DNA of 30,887 bases from assembly GCA_041486955.1 (NCBI GenBank), contig JBGPML010000005.1:1-30887 (forward strand). Reading direction: 5' to 3'. The position numbers were made by a program, and so were the translations under genes. Below are positions 1 through 8,061 of this stretch, one piece after another (within the stretch, counting starts at the first letter, position 1; the number at the start of each line of letters is the position of its first letter). The notes under the pieces are model-generated. The model did no database searches and was not told the DNA's origin. It saw nothing but the letters and a program-made list of their open reading frames with translations. Source of the stretch: JBGPML01 sp041486955 (lineage in GTDB: Bacteria > Patescibacteriota > UBA1384 > 2-12-FULL-50-11 > DASWYB01).

Positions 1-181
1 AAGCGTGCTGGGGTTGGGTCGGTAGGGATAGGGGAGCGCTCTGTGCCACCATTCGCTGTGGCGAATAGGGTAATACCCTTGCGGTGCCAGTAGACCCCAT
101 GTCCCTACCAAAAAATTTATCTTTTTAAACTAATAACAACCTCTTTCGAAGTCGCTCTTAGTTGATGACTAAACGTTACGT
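1..181. other. Non-coding stretch with a folded element downstream of rplT
   Basis: No gene is visible here. Bases 21-109 can fold: GGTAGGGA (21-28) pairs with TCCCTACC (102-109), and two hairpins lie inside, ATTCGC/GCGAAT (51-66) and AGGGT/ACCCT (67-79). Read on the minus strand, it lies about 70 nt after the rplT stop. It could be an operon-end structure or the leader of the next gene outside the window. No T-run follows it on either strand, so it is not a simple terminator. Function unknown. Confidence 0.4.
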
Positions 182-535
182 TTAAACCGAAGCTTTAGCT
201 TTTTGAATAATTGTTTCAAATTGTTCAGGGTGATCCTGAGCCAATTCTGCAAGAACTTTTCTATTTAAAGTGATATCGGCTTTTTTAAGCCCAAGCATAA
301 ATTGAGAGTAGCTTATACCATGCGATTTAGCTGCGGCGTTAAGAACAATGATCCATGAGGCCCGGAATTCACGCTTCTTAACTTTTCGATCGCGATATTG
401 ATAAACACCAGCTCGGATAATTGCCTGTTTGGCTAAGCGAAAAATATTTTTTCGGCCATGTTTATAACCTTTAGCCTGGGCTAAGATTTTTTTATGTCGG
501 GCATGGGCAGTGACGCCGCGTTTTACTCGTGCCAT
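182..535 (-). CDS. rplT: 50S ribosomal protein L20
   Basis: 117 residues, the usual length for L20, which binds 23S rRNA early in large-subunit assembly and in many bacteria represses its own operon. The N-terminus MARVKRGVTAHARHKKIL and the following basic helix are diagnostic, as is the conserved core around YRDRKVKKREFR. The start ATG is preceded by a good site (GGAAG, about 5 nt away) that overlaps the end of the upstream membrane-protein gene, whose stop codon abuts this start. That implies translational coupling. It is the last gene of the infC-rpmI-rplT group in this window. Confidence 0.97.
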   Translation of the reverse strand: MARVKRGVTAHARHKKILAQAKGYKHGRKNIFRLAKQAIIRAGVYQYRDRKVKKREFRASWIIVLNAAAKSHGISYSQFMLGLKKADITLNRKVLAELAQDHPEQFETIIQKAKASV

Positions 536-536
536 A

Positions 537-776
537 CTACTTCCTTACTTTCTCTTTCGAATTAATAAGTTTATCTAAATCTTCGAACATCATCTTTTGA
601 CCGGACAAATCGCCAAGCAATTGATAATAGATAAAAGGACTAATCAATAATGCAAAGACAATAAATCCGAGAATTGCCCATAAGTGGCCCCAAAACATAA
701 TGACTCCAAGAATAATCATCAAAATGAGCCAGGTGAAGAACATTATTTTGCCGTCGGGACGAGTGAAATTATCCAT
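537..776 (-). CDS. Small two-helix membrane protein in the ribosomal operon
   Basis: 79 residues. A short polar N-terminus is followed by two strongly hydrophobic segments (about residues 12-32 and 34-53) and a charged C-terminal tail ending in KEKVRK. No known family is recognised. It lies between rpmI and rplT, two genes that are normally adjacent. Its stop codon is 1 nt from the rplT start and its own start is 4 nt after the previous gene's stop, so it is almost certainly co-transcribed and coupled. The tight spacing and clean membrane pattern make it a real gene. Function is unknown; membrane assembly or ribosome anchoring would be speculation. Confidence 0.75.
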   Translation of the reverse strand: MDNFTRPDGKIMFFTWLILMIILGVIMFWGHLWAILGFIVFALLISPFIYYQLLGDLSGQKMMFEDLDKLINSKEKVRK

Positions 777-780
777 AGTA

Positions 781-960
781 TTACTTTGCTTGCCGTTTCA
801 TTTTGATAAAACCTACGACTAGGGCGGTAATTACACCAAATCGTACAGCTATATCTACTCCCTTATAAATTGGGGAGTTATAACCATAAATATCAGTAAT
901 TAACCCATAGGCGAAAGCGCCTAAGAGTAGAAAAAGAATAAAGTATAATACATTTTTCAT
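781..960 (-). CDS. Small membrane protein next to rpmI
   Basis: 59 residues from the ATG at 960 (MKNVLYFILF...). A start at 981 would overlap rpmI, so the ATG 4 nt after the rpmI stop is preferred. There are two hydrophobic segments (about residues 3-22 and 36-52) and a basic end (KMKRQAK). It resembles no family I recognise. It sits in the translation operon between rpmI and the other small membrane gene. No strong ribosome binding site is seen, which fits coupling to rpmI translation. Confidence 0.65.
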   Translation of the reverse strand: MKNVLYFILFLLLGAFAYGLITDIYGYNSPIYKGVDIAVRFGVITALVVGFIKMKRQAK

Positions 961-964
961 AAAA

Positions 965-1171
965 CTACTTAATCTTGGCATAGGGTAACATCCGTTTAAT
1001 GCGCTTGATGTCAGCTCGACTGATGTGGGCGAATATTTTGGTCCCTTTGAGCGCGCGCTTTGACTTGCCCGGAGCCAAGTGCTGAGCGGACATCCGTAAA
1101 CGAAGTGCCTTACCGGTACCCGTAATATTAGCGATTCGTTTTTGTGCGGTCTTGACTGTTTTGAGTTTCAT
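965..1171 (-). CDS. rpmI: 50S ribosomal protein L35
   Basis: 68 residues, typical for L35. The pattern KLKTVKTAQKRI at the start, then a very basic middle and a C-terminal KRIKRMLPYAKIK, match the family. It is a structural component of the large subunit. It follows infC by 19 nt in the conserved infC-rpmI order, but rplT is separated from it by two membrane-protein genes. Only a weak ribosome binding site (GGG) precedes the ATG. Confidence 0.94.
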   Translation of the reverse strand: MKLKTVKTAQKRIANITGTGKALRLRMSAQHLAPGKSKRALKGTKIFAHISRADIKRIKRMLPYAKIK

Positions 1172-1190
1172 TTTTTACCCATAAATAATA

Positions 1191-1688
1191 CTATTTTTTC
1201 CTGATTATTGCAATAAGCCGGTTGCCTAATAAGTTGGGTTCCTGCTCATAGGCGCCGTGAGCCAATTCCATAAACGTTCGGATAACGTCTTTCGCCTGTT
1301 CCGCAAACATATATTCTCGTCCCATTAATTGTAAATAAACCCGTACTTTATCGCCATCTTCCAGCCATTCTTTGGCTCGGCGAGCCTTTGTTTCAAGGTC
1401 ATGCGTATCGATCTTGCGCGATAATCGCACTTCTTTTAATTCCGGGCCTTTGGTTTTTGATTTGGCTTCACGCTTCTTTTTCTCAATTTCATAGCGATAT
1501 TTACCAAAATCCATCATTTTAACCACCGGGGGACTACCCCCAGGATTAATTTCTACCAAGTCGACTCCCATATCAAAAGCGAGAAACTGAGCTTGATCAT
1601 TCGAAACAGCACCATAAACTTCACCTTTCGGTCCGATTAAAAAGACTTGAGGTGCGTCAATACGTTCATTGATCCTGGGTTCGGCTAT
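1191..1688 (-). CDS. infC: Translation initiation factor IF-3, probable ATA start
   Basis: IF-3 binds the 30S subunit and checks start-codon and initiator-tRNA pairing. The conserved N-domain (INERIDAPQVFLIGPKGEVYG, then DLVEINPGGSPPVVKMMDFGKY) lies largely upstream of the first ATG, at 1571. In frame, no ATG, GTG or TTG exists between that ATG and the upstream stop at 1734-1736. An AAGGAG site sits 4 nt before an ATA at 1686-1688, giving a 165-residue protein beginning with Ile-codon sequence IAEPRINERI. Non-canonical starts are well known for infC (AUU in E. coli), where they let IF-3 limit its own synthesis. ATC, 15 nt further in, is an alternative but is too far from the site. The first 23 nt overlap the upstream gene. 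Confidence 0.92.
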   Translation of the reverse strand: MAEPRINERIDAPQVFLIGPKGEVYGAVSNDQAQFLAFDMGVDLVEINPGGSPPVVKMMDFGKYRYEIEKKKREAKSKTKGPELKEVRLSRKIDTHDLETKARRAKEWLEDGDKVRVYLQLMGREYMFAEQAKDVIRTFMELAHGAYEQEPNLLGNRLIAIIRKK

Positions 1689-2526
1689 AGAGCTCCTTAT
1701 GCGTGTCGTAAGAAATTCGCGCCGACTGATCTTCTATCGTGCGAGTCGTCGGCTTCTGAGGAAAGTCATTAATTGTCTTCTGAGGTAATATAGCACGAGG
1801 AGTAATTAACTTCAACGCCCCTTGGACGCGTGTAAAAGTAGTCGGCGTCTTGGCCACCACTTGCCCGGCGACCAGCACTGGGACTGGTTCGTGGGCGACT
1901 AGGCGCATTTGTTTGCCATGAAACTGACTTGAAATGCTTTCTGCCGAGGCATTAAGGCCGATTAACGACAAAGTTTTTTTAAACATCGTCTGCGGGTCAG
2001 CCGCTTGAACCGTTAATATTAAATCATTGGAAAGATGAAGGTAATCGGCTTCAAGCTCAACTTTGTACAGTTGATCAATTTCCAAGATCATTTTTACTTT
2101 TCTGGCGGCTGCGATAACCGCTTCCGTAAACATGAACCGCTTGGTGCCAATTTGGACCAAATCCACCAAATCGAGGTGACGCTGTTTTATGACTTCGACT
2201 CCCATGCGAATATCATTGTTTGCTACCCCAATCATCGATGGAATAAGATACCCGGCATTAAGTGGAATAATCCCGAAAGCGATTTTTTCCCTTGATTCAT
2301 TCATTAATATAGTCGCCACAGTATTGGCTAATTCTTCTCCACCAACCGCAATCAAGGTGGTATAGCCTTTATCTATCCCCATGTAGGTCAACTCCTCGGC
2401 GCTGCGGGCTGGGGTGGCAATACTAATCTCCCCCGAGATTCCCATCGGGGTCACCAACTCCTGTAATCGCTGGGCTATTTTGGCGGTCTGTAGCCCTTTT
2501 GGGGGATCAATAATGTAATAGTACAT
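1666..2526 (-). CDS. Diacylglycerol kinase-like (DAGK_cat fold) protein
   Basis: 286 residues with the layout of the DAGK/LCB5 lipid kinase family. An N-terminal nucleotide-binding part has a glycine motif at about residues 62-65 (VGGEELANTV) where the family has GGDGT, then GIIPLNAGY (about 86-93) where the family has GIIPLGTGND, followed by a beta-rich C-terminal half. Both changes hit the ATP-binding motifs, so it may be inactive or use another substrate. Its 3' end overlaps the infC start by 23 nt, so the two are likely co-transcribed and coupled. No clear ribosome binding site is seen before the ATG. Confidence 0.7.
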   Translation of the reverse strand: MYYYIIDPPKGLQTAKIAQRLQELVTPMGISGEISIATPARSAEELTYMGIDKGYTTLIAVGGEELANTVATILMNESREKIAFGIIPLNAGYLIPSMIGVANNDIRMGVEVIKQRHLDLVDLVQIGTKRFMFTEAVIAAARKVKMILEIDQLYKVELEADYLHLSNDLILTVQAADPQTMFKKTLSLIGLNASAESISSQFHGKQMRLVAHEPVPVLVAGQVVAKTPTTFTRVQGALKLITPRAILPQKTINDFPQKPTTRTIEDQSARISYDTHKELYSRTQDQ

Positions 2527-2600
2527 GAAGTAAATCCCGAATACTTAAAGCCAAATGCCGGATTTTTTGACATTTGTCATTCGGGTTTCGTCATTGTCAG

Positions 2601-3041
2601 CTATTCGTCCTCAATAACGGCTTGACCAACTGAGTCAAAGCTATGAATGTCTGATTTGGCCGATTCATCCAATTCCTCTTCACCAGTGTCGGCAACTTCA
2701 TCTTCGACTGGCATGGTGCTTTTTCCAACGAATATTGCTCCCGAACGAATGATCAATTCCCGGGTTGAAATACTGCCGTATACCTTACCGGTCGGCATTA
2801 TTTCCAGTTTCTGTCCAGCATCAATCGAACCCTTAACAAATCCGGCGACCGTAATTATCTGTCCCGAAATTGGGCCCTTAATTTCAGCGGTCTCACCAAT
2901 CAGAATGGTGCGTTCTGACGTGATTTCGCCTTCAATTTTGCCGTGAATAGCTACGTCTCCCGCATCTCGCAAAATCCCGGTCAGAACAACGTTACTGCCG
3001 ACGACCGTTCCTGGTCCGGCAATAGGTCGATCCTTACTCAT
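2601..3041 (-). CDS. Bactofilin (polymer-forming cytoskeletal protein)
   Basis: 146 residues, matching the bactofilin family. These proteins polymerise without nucleotide through a central right-handed beta-helix and act as cytoplasmic scaffolds for cell shape or wall enzymes. The repeat-like core runs from about residue 15 to 110 (VLTGILRDAGDVAIHGKIEG, then hydrophobic strands spaced by Gly turns such as IKGPISGQII and VYGSISTREL). The tails are polar, the C-terminal one acidic. AAGGAG lies 7 nt before the ATG. It ends 75 nt before the kinase-like gene and may head the same minus-strand transcription unit. Confidence 0.88.
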   Translation of the reverse strand: MSKDRPIAGPGTVVGSNVVLTGILRDAGDVAIHGKIEGEITSERTILIGETAEIKGPISGQIITVAGFVKGSIDAGQKLEIMPTGKVYGSISTRELIIRSGAIFVGKSTMPVEDEVADTGEEELDESAKSDIHSFDSVGQAVIEDE

Positions 3042-3158
3042 ATAAAATCTCCTTTCTTAAGACCTCATCATGCCAATTTAGGACTTTGAAACTCGCATCA
3101 TGAAATCATGTCATATCTAGTCCTATCATTCTCGAGGGAACTTGTAAAGTTAGAATTA

Positions 3159-3187
3159 TTGAAGAAAATGTCTACTTTAGGTAGACT
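3159..3187 (+). promoter_or_regulatory. Putative promoter with overlapping palindrome
   Basis: TTGAAG (3159-3164), 17-nt spacer, TAGACT (3182-3187). The same -35 hexamer precedes the tRNA-Gln gene. The palindrome GTCTAC-TTTAG-GTAGAC (3170-3186) fills the spacer and touches the -10, as a repressor operator would. The call is by eye. Confidence 0.45.
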
Positions 3188-3225
3188 GATCGCATCGCCG
3201 AAACGACAGAAAGGGGGATGGATCA

Positions 3226-4386
3226 ATGAACGCTTCGGTAAGTCACAACCCTGATTGGAAACTCAGCCGTAAGGGACTAATGGACCAACAGCGCCATAAA
3301 GAAAAGATTAAAGAAGCGCTGAAGGAGAATCTCCCCGAAATTCTGAGTAACGAAGACATCATCCTCGGAGACGGAAATAAGGTTTTACGAGTTCCGGTTA
3401 GAGTGCGTAATCTCCCAAAGTTCCGCTTTACCGAGGGGGAAAAAGCAGAAGGTGTCGGGCAGGGGAGTGGTGGATCGAAGGTCGGGGACGTGGTTGGGCA
3501 AGCTGGCGATCAATCTGGACAAGGACCGCAAGCTGGTTCCGAGCCCGGTACCGACTATTATGAGACGGACATAACCTTAGATGAACTGGCTGCTCTCATA
3601 TTCGAAGATTTGGGCCTTCCCAATCTCGAAGATAAACGTGCTGCCCACATCGAAGCCGAGTCCGTTAAATTCACAGATATCCGTAAAACCGGAATCATGG
3701 GAAACCTGGATAAACGGCGGACGATACGGGAAAATATCAAACGCAACGCTGCCACGACGGGTAAAGCCGAATTCAAAGATATCCGAACCGAGGACTTGCG
3801 GTTCAAGACGTGGGAAGTGGAAACCAAACCGGAATCGAACGCGGTCATTCTCGCGATGATGGATGTCTCCGGCAGTATGGGCGAGTTCGAAAAGTATATC
3901 GCTCGAACATTCTACTTCTGGATGGTGCGATTTCTGCGGACAAAGTACCAAAACGTCGAGATCGTCTTCATCTCGCACCACACAGAGGCCAAAGAAGTCA
4001 CGGAACACGAGTTTTTCCATAAGGGAGAGTCAGGCGGTACGAAGGTTTCATCAGTCTACCAACTGGCGCTGGAGATCATCGAACAGCGATATAGTCCTGC
4101 CGATTGGAACATCTACCCGTTCCACTTCTCTGACGGCGATAATATGTTCAGCGACAACGCACTGTGTGTTGATCTGATCAATCTCCTCATTGCCGTCTCT
4201 CAAATGGTCGGCTATGGCCAGATCAAACAAGGATGGTACCCAGCTGGAACCCTCGGAGCGGTTTATTCTCGAGAAATCGAGAACCCTAAGTTTCGCCAGG
4301 TCACCATCCAAGAAAAAGAAGATGTCTACCCTGCGCTACAGAAGTTTTTCGGAAAGGAGCAGGTTGAGGCTGCGGCCGCGAAATGA
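3226..4386 (+). CDS. DUF444/YhbH-YeaH family VWA-like protein
   Basis: 386 residues, close to B. subtilis YhbH in length. The family is linked to sporulation or stationary-phase stress and is usually encoded with the PrkA kinase and SpoVR. The order matches: basic N-terminus, a Gly/Gln/Ser-rich linker (about 75-110), then a VWA-like domain with the metal-site motif MMDVSGSMGEFEKYI (D213, S215, S217) and a downstream HFSDGDN segment. AAAGGGGG lies 9 nt before the ATG. No PrkA or SpoVR gene is present in the window. Codons look richer in GC (ATC, CTC, GAG) than in neighbouring uvrA. Confidence 0.85.
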   Translation: MNASVSHNPDWKLSRKGLMDQQRHKEKIKEALKENLPEILSNEDIILGDGNKVLRVPVRVRNLPKFRFTEGEKAEGVGQGSGGSKVGDVVGQAGDQSGQGPQAGSEPGTDYYETDITLDELAALIFEDLGLPNLEDKRAAHIEAESVKFTDIRKTGIMGNLDKRRTIRENIKRNAATTGKAEFKDIRTEDLRFKTWEVETKPESNAVILAMMDVSGSMGEFEKYIARTFYFWMVRFLRTKYQNVEIVFISHHTEAKEVTEHEFFHKGESGGTKVSSVYQLALEIIEQRYSPADWNIYPFHFSDGDNMFSDNALCVDLINLLIAVSQMVGYGQIKQGWYPAGTLGAVYSREIENPKFRQVTIQEKEDVYPALQKFFGKEQVEAAAAK

Positions 4387-4412
4387 AAATGAGATCGTAT
4401 AGACTGTCCATT

Positions 4413-4442
4413 GTAACGACGTTTCGGCGTCGTTACTTTCTT
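4413..4442 (+). terminator. Intrinsic terminator of the DUF444 gene
   Basis: Perfect 9-bp stem GTAACGACG/CGTCGTTAC with loop TTTCGG, followed by a T-rich tail, 26 nt after the stop codon. Confidence 0.8.
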
Positions 4443-4466
4443 CTCTCTCATGTATATGAGAAACAC

Positions 4467-4495
4467 TTGCCTCAGCGAATGTTTTTTGCTATGAT
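4467..4495 (+). promoter_or_regulatory. Promoter of uvrA
   Basis: TTGCCT (4467-4472), 17-nt spacer, TATGAT (4490-4495). It lies 58 nt before the uvrA ATG. No SOS-type operator is evident near it. Confidence 0.65.
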
Positions 4496-4553
4496 ACTCG
4501 GGACGAACTTAAGAACTAGAAAGTAAAAGAAGTAACGGGAAGGACAATGCGTT

Positions 4554-7460
4554 ATGCAAGATAAAAATCCGATTGTCATCACTGGCGCTCGCGAACACAA
4601 TTTAAAAAACATTACGGTCAGAATTCCACGTAATGCCTTAACCGTAATAACCGGACTCTCAGGGTCCGGTAAATCATCGTTGGCGTTTGATACGCTCTTT
4701 GCCGAAGGACAACGTCGCTATGTTGAAAGCTTGTCCAGCTATGCCAGACAGTTTTTAGATACATTGGAAAAACCGGAATTTGATACTATCGAAGGCCTTT
4801 CACCGACAATTGCTATTGACCAGAAAACAGCGTCCCATAATCCGCGCTCAACGGTTGGTACCATAACAGAAGTATACGATTTTATGCGGTTACTGTTTTC
4901 TCGTTGTGGCACACCGCACTGTCCGCATCACCCAACAGAACAGCTTGTGGCCCAATCGAGCGAACAAATTTTGCTTAGAATTGTTGATGACGTCAAAACA
5001 AAGACTCTGCCGCAAAAAATCACTATTCTTGCTCCGCTTATAACCGATAAACGTGGTGAACATAAATATGCCATTCGCAATGCCAAGAAATTAAGAATAG
5101 AGCGAGTGCGAGTCGACGGAATTGTCATGTCGATTGATGAAGCCATGGGTCTTGAGTTGGATCGACATAAACGACATTCTATAGATGCTGAAATTTTAGC
5201 CTTTGGTGTCTATTCTGATGATCGTGAAACGATGAAAATTCTCGAACAGGCCATCGTTCGAGCCCTTCAACTTGGTAATGGCACATTGAGTGTTGTGAAC
5301 CAAGGGGATGAGTCGGAACTATTTTATTCCGAACATTATACCTGTCCGATTTGTGGTTTCTCCTTGCCGACTATTGAACCGCGTCTCTTTTCATTTAATA
5401 GCCCACAGGGAGCGTGTCCGGTCTGCCAAGGTCTTGGGACGCGATTGGAATTTGAAAAAGAGTTAATTTTACCTAATCCTCGCTTAACGTTAGCCGAAGG
5501 GGCGATTCGCCCATGGAGTCGAATTACCAGCCATAGCAACTGGTATCAGAAAGCCCTTCAAACTCTGGCCAATCGTTATAATTTATCGCTCGATATGCCA
5601 GTCGGAGAATTGCCATCAAAACTGCTCAATATTCTTTTATATGGCGATATAGAAAATACTACCATTCCCGAAAATGAGCGTTTTGAAGGGGTCGTCCCGA
5701 ATCTGCGTCGTCGCTATGACGAAACTGACTCCGACTATTTACGCCAGGAAATTGAAAAATACATGGTCAATCGAATCTGCCCGAGTTGTCACGGTCAACG
5801 TTTACGAGCCGAAATATTAGGTATTACTGTTGATAGTAAAAACATTGTCGACTTAAACTCGATGACCGTTGAACAATCATTGGCTTTTTTCCAAGGCGGA
5901 AAGAGAATCGAGCGTAATATACTTGTCTTTGATCAGCTGGCCAAAGAAATTACCAAACGATTGCAATTCCTCCTTGACGTTGGGCTCAGCTACTTAACCC
6001 TTGATCGCAATGCCTCAACCCTAGCCGGTGGGGAAGCCCAACGTATCCGCTTGGCAACGCAGTTGGGTTCGCAATTGATGGGCGTTATCTACGTCCTTGA
6101 TGAACCGAGTATTGGTTTGCACTATCGTGATCATGAGCGCCTGCTCAAAACCCTCAAAAACTTACGTGATATCGGAAACACGGTAGTCGTGGTGGAACAT
6201 GATGCCATGACCATGAAAGCGGCCGATTATATTATTGATATTGGTCCCGGAGCGGGTGAACGAGGGGGCCATATTATTGCTGAAGGCACACCAGAGGAAA
6301 TTATGGACGATCCAAATTCCATTACCGGAGCCTACCTTTCCGAACGAAGCGTGATTGAAACCCCGACTACTCGTCGGACTGATTCGACTCATTGGTTAAC
6401 GGTTCACGAGGCTGAAGAGTTTAATCTTAAAAGCGTCACAGTCGGATTTCCTTTGAAACGTTTAGTGTGTGTCACCGGTGTGTCCGGCAGTGGTAAATCA
6501 ACCCTTGTTTCAGACATTTTAGCGCGAGCGCTGAGTGTTAAATTCCATCGGGCCAAAGTTACTCCCGGTAAGCACGAAAAAATTACTGGTCTTGAATATA
6601 TTGATAAAGTGATTGATATTGACCAATCCCCCATCGGTCGGACACCGCGGAGTAACCCCGTAACGTATACCGGCATTTTTGGGCCGATTCGTGAACTATT
6701 CGCTCAAACACCAACAGCGATTGAACGCAATTACGATGCTGGCCACTTTAGCTTTAACCTGCGCGGTGGGCGTTGTGAAGTCTGTAAAGGTGATGGTGTG
6801 TTAAAAATTGAAATGAACTTTTTACCAGATGTCTACGTCACCTGCCAAGAATGTAAAGGTAAACGCTACAATCCGGAGGCATTAGAAGTGCTCTATTATG
6901 GTAAGACAATTGCCGAAGTTTTGGATATGACTATTGACGAGGCAGTCGATTTCTTTGCTCACGAACCGCTTATTCATCATAAATTATCCGTGTTGCAGCA
7001 GGTTGGCCTAGGTTATATGCGGCTCGGACAACCGGCGACCACCCTTTCTGGTGGAGAAGCCCAGCGTATAAAATTAGCCACAGAACTATCGCGTCTCTCG
7101 ACCGGTCATACATTATATATTCTCGATGAACCAACCACAGGCCTCCACTTTGAAGATACGAAGCGTTTGTTATCCGTTCTACAGGCATTAGTGGAAAAAG
7201 GTAATTCGGTCATTGTCGTGGAACACGATCTTGATGTCATAAAATCAGCCGACTGGATTATCGATATTGGTCCTGAAGGTGGTGATAAGGGCGGCGTCAT
7301 TGTGGCTGAAGGCACACCGGAAGAAGTTGCCATAGTAAAAGAATCTCATACGGGTCGTTATTTAGAAGAAATCCTTCGAAGTACTAAATCTGTTACAAAA
7401 CGAGCTCCACGTAAAGCGACTGCTCCGCAATCCTTGGTTGTTCAAGCTAAAATAAAGTAA
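4554..7460 (+). CDS. uvrA: Excinuclease ABC subunit A
   Basis: 968 residues. UvrA is the damage-recognition ATPase of nucleotide excision repair; it works as a dimer and loads UvrB. Two ABC ATPase halves are seen: Walker A GLSGSGKSS (about 34-42) with signature LAGGEAQR (about 490), and GVSGSGKST (about 642) with LSGGEAQR (about 832). Zinc-finger cysteines are present: CPIC with CPVC near 263-291, and CEVC with CQEC near 741-767. The C-terminus is a basic Lys/Ala-rich tail. An AAGGA site precedes the chosen ATG. The gene stands alone with its own promoter; uvrB and uvrC are not in the window. Confidence 0.98.
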   Translation: MQDKNPIVITGAREHNLKNITVRIPRNALTVITGLSGSGKSSLAFDTLFAEGQRRYVESLSSYARQFLDTLEKPEFDTIEGLSPTIAIDQKTASHNPRSTVGTITEVYDFMRLLFSRCGTPHCPHHPTEQLVAQSSEQILLRIVDDVKTKTLPQKITILAPLITDKRGEHKYAIRNAKKLRIERVRVDGIVMSIDEAMGLELDRHKRHSIDAEILAFGVYSDDRETMKILEQAIVRALQLGNGTLSVVNQGDESELFYSEHYTCPICGFSLPTIEPRLFSFNSPQGACPVCQGLGTRLEFEKELILPNPRLTLAEGAIRPWSRITSHSNWYQKALQTLANRYNLSLDMPVGELPSKLLNILLYGDIENTTIPENERFEGVVPNLRRRYDETDSDYLRQEIEKYMVNRICPSCHGQRLRAEILGITVDSKNIVDLNSMTVEQSLAFFQGGKRIERNILVFDQLAKEITKRLQFLLDVGLSYLTLDRNASTLAGGEAQRIRLATQLGSQLMGVIYVLDEPSIGLHYRDHERLLKTLKNLRDIGNTVVVVEHDAMTMKAADYIIDIGPGAGERGGHIIAEGTPEEIMDDPNSITGAYLSERSVIETPTTRRTDSTHWLTVHEAEEFNLKSVTVGFPLKRLVCVTGVSGSGKSTLVSDILARALSVKFHRAKVTPGKHEKITGLEYIDKVIDIDQSPIGRTPRSNPVTYTGIFGPIRELFAQTPTAIERNYDAGHFSFNLRGGRCEVCKGDGVLKIEMNFLPDVYVTCQECKGKRYNPEALEVLYYGKTIAEVLDMTIDEAVDFFAHEPLIHHKLSVLQQVGLGYMRLGQPATTLSGGEAQRIKLATELSRLSTGHTLYILDEPTTGLHFEDTKRLLSVLQALVEKGNSVIVVEHDLDVIKSADWIIDIGPEGGDKGGVIVAEGTPEEVAIVKESHTGRYLEEILRSTKSVTKRAPRKATAPQSLVVQAKIK

Positions 7461-7473
7461 TTTCATACAAGAT

Positions 7474-7498
7474 GAGAGCCCCGAAATGCAGGGCTCTC
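7474..7498. terminator. Hairpin between convergent uvrA and receiver-like gene
   Basis: Perfect 8-bp stem GAGAGCCC/GGGCTCTC in a 54-nt gap between converging genes. There is no T-run on either side, so termination is likely but not of the classic form. Confidence 0.5.
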
Positions 7499-7514
7499 GA
7501 ACGGGGGTAGTGGC

Positions 7515-7976
7515 TTATCCCCCTTTGAAATAGGGTGAAAGGTATTCGCCGAGCCGAGAATAATCGATCGGCGTTCGGACTGGATACAGACGCTTGACTT
7601 TTCGCTGGGTCTCTACAACGAGCGGAGGGAGTTTGGTGAGATTGGTGACCAAAACATGGCGCTGAACCGTCTCGCTTGTCTCAAGAAGATAATTGATCAC
7701 CCTGATTCCTTCAACGACCTCTCGTTTCAGATGAAGATCGGTCATAACGGCCCAGATTTCAAGCGGATTTTGTTCCATGGCTGATCGCATTTGCTCAAAA
7801 CCGTCAAACGCAAGGACAATCAGACCGCCCCGTTCAAGCCGTTTCCGACGTGCCCGACATTCCCACCAGGACGAGCAGACTAAAACCAGCCTTTTTGTTT
7901 CACCTGGTATGTAATCTCCATACTTGTCGTCGAGAATATCGGTTCTGGTAATCACTGGGCTTCGAGTCAGCACCAT
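7515..7976 (-). CDS. Degenerate receiver-like (CheY-fold) protein
   Basis: 153 residues from the ATG at 7976, chosen because AAGGGGGA lies just upstream. Alternating beta/alpha segments look like a response-regulator receiver: a first strand RLVLVCSS (about 29-36), an aspartate at the right place in WAVMTDLHL (D80), and a Thr after a strand in HVLVTN (T111). The acidic pair after strand 1 and the usual KP near the end are missing, so a phosphorelay role is uncertain. No output domain is present. It diverges from rnhB and has GC-richer codons than its neighbours. Confidence 0.55.
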   Translation of the reverse strand: MVLTRSPVITRTDILDDKYGDYIPGETKRLVLVCSSWWECRARRKRLERGGLIVLAFDGFEQMRSAMEQNPLEIWAVMTDLHLKREVVEGIRVINYLLETSETVQRHVLVTNLTKLPPLVVETQRKVKRLYPVRTPIDYSRLGEYLSPYFKGG

Positions 7977-8061
7977 AATGTCCCCCTTAGGTTGCGACGA
8001 GATGAACCTGATGATAGCCAATACTATCGCATTTTTACCTTTTCTCTGCAATAGTCAGATT

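Noticed and set aside
21..109. T-box leader or tRNA, suggested by GGCACCGC and the folded shape
   Set aside because: The rest of the T-box consensus, the specifier loop and a downstream synthetase gene are not seen; no anticodon or T arm fits a tRNA. tmRNA and SRP RNA marks are also absent.
3558..4311. Several frames on both strands inside the DUF444 gene
   Set aside because: They are by-products of its GC-richer codons; the VWA motif and family length fix the real frame.
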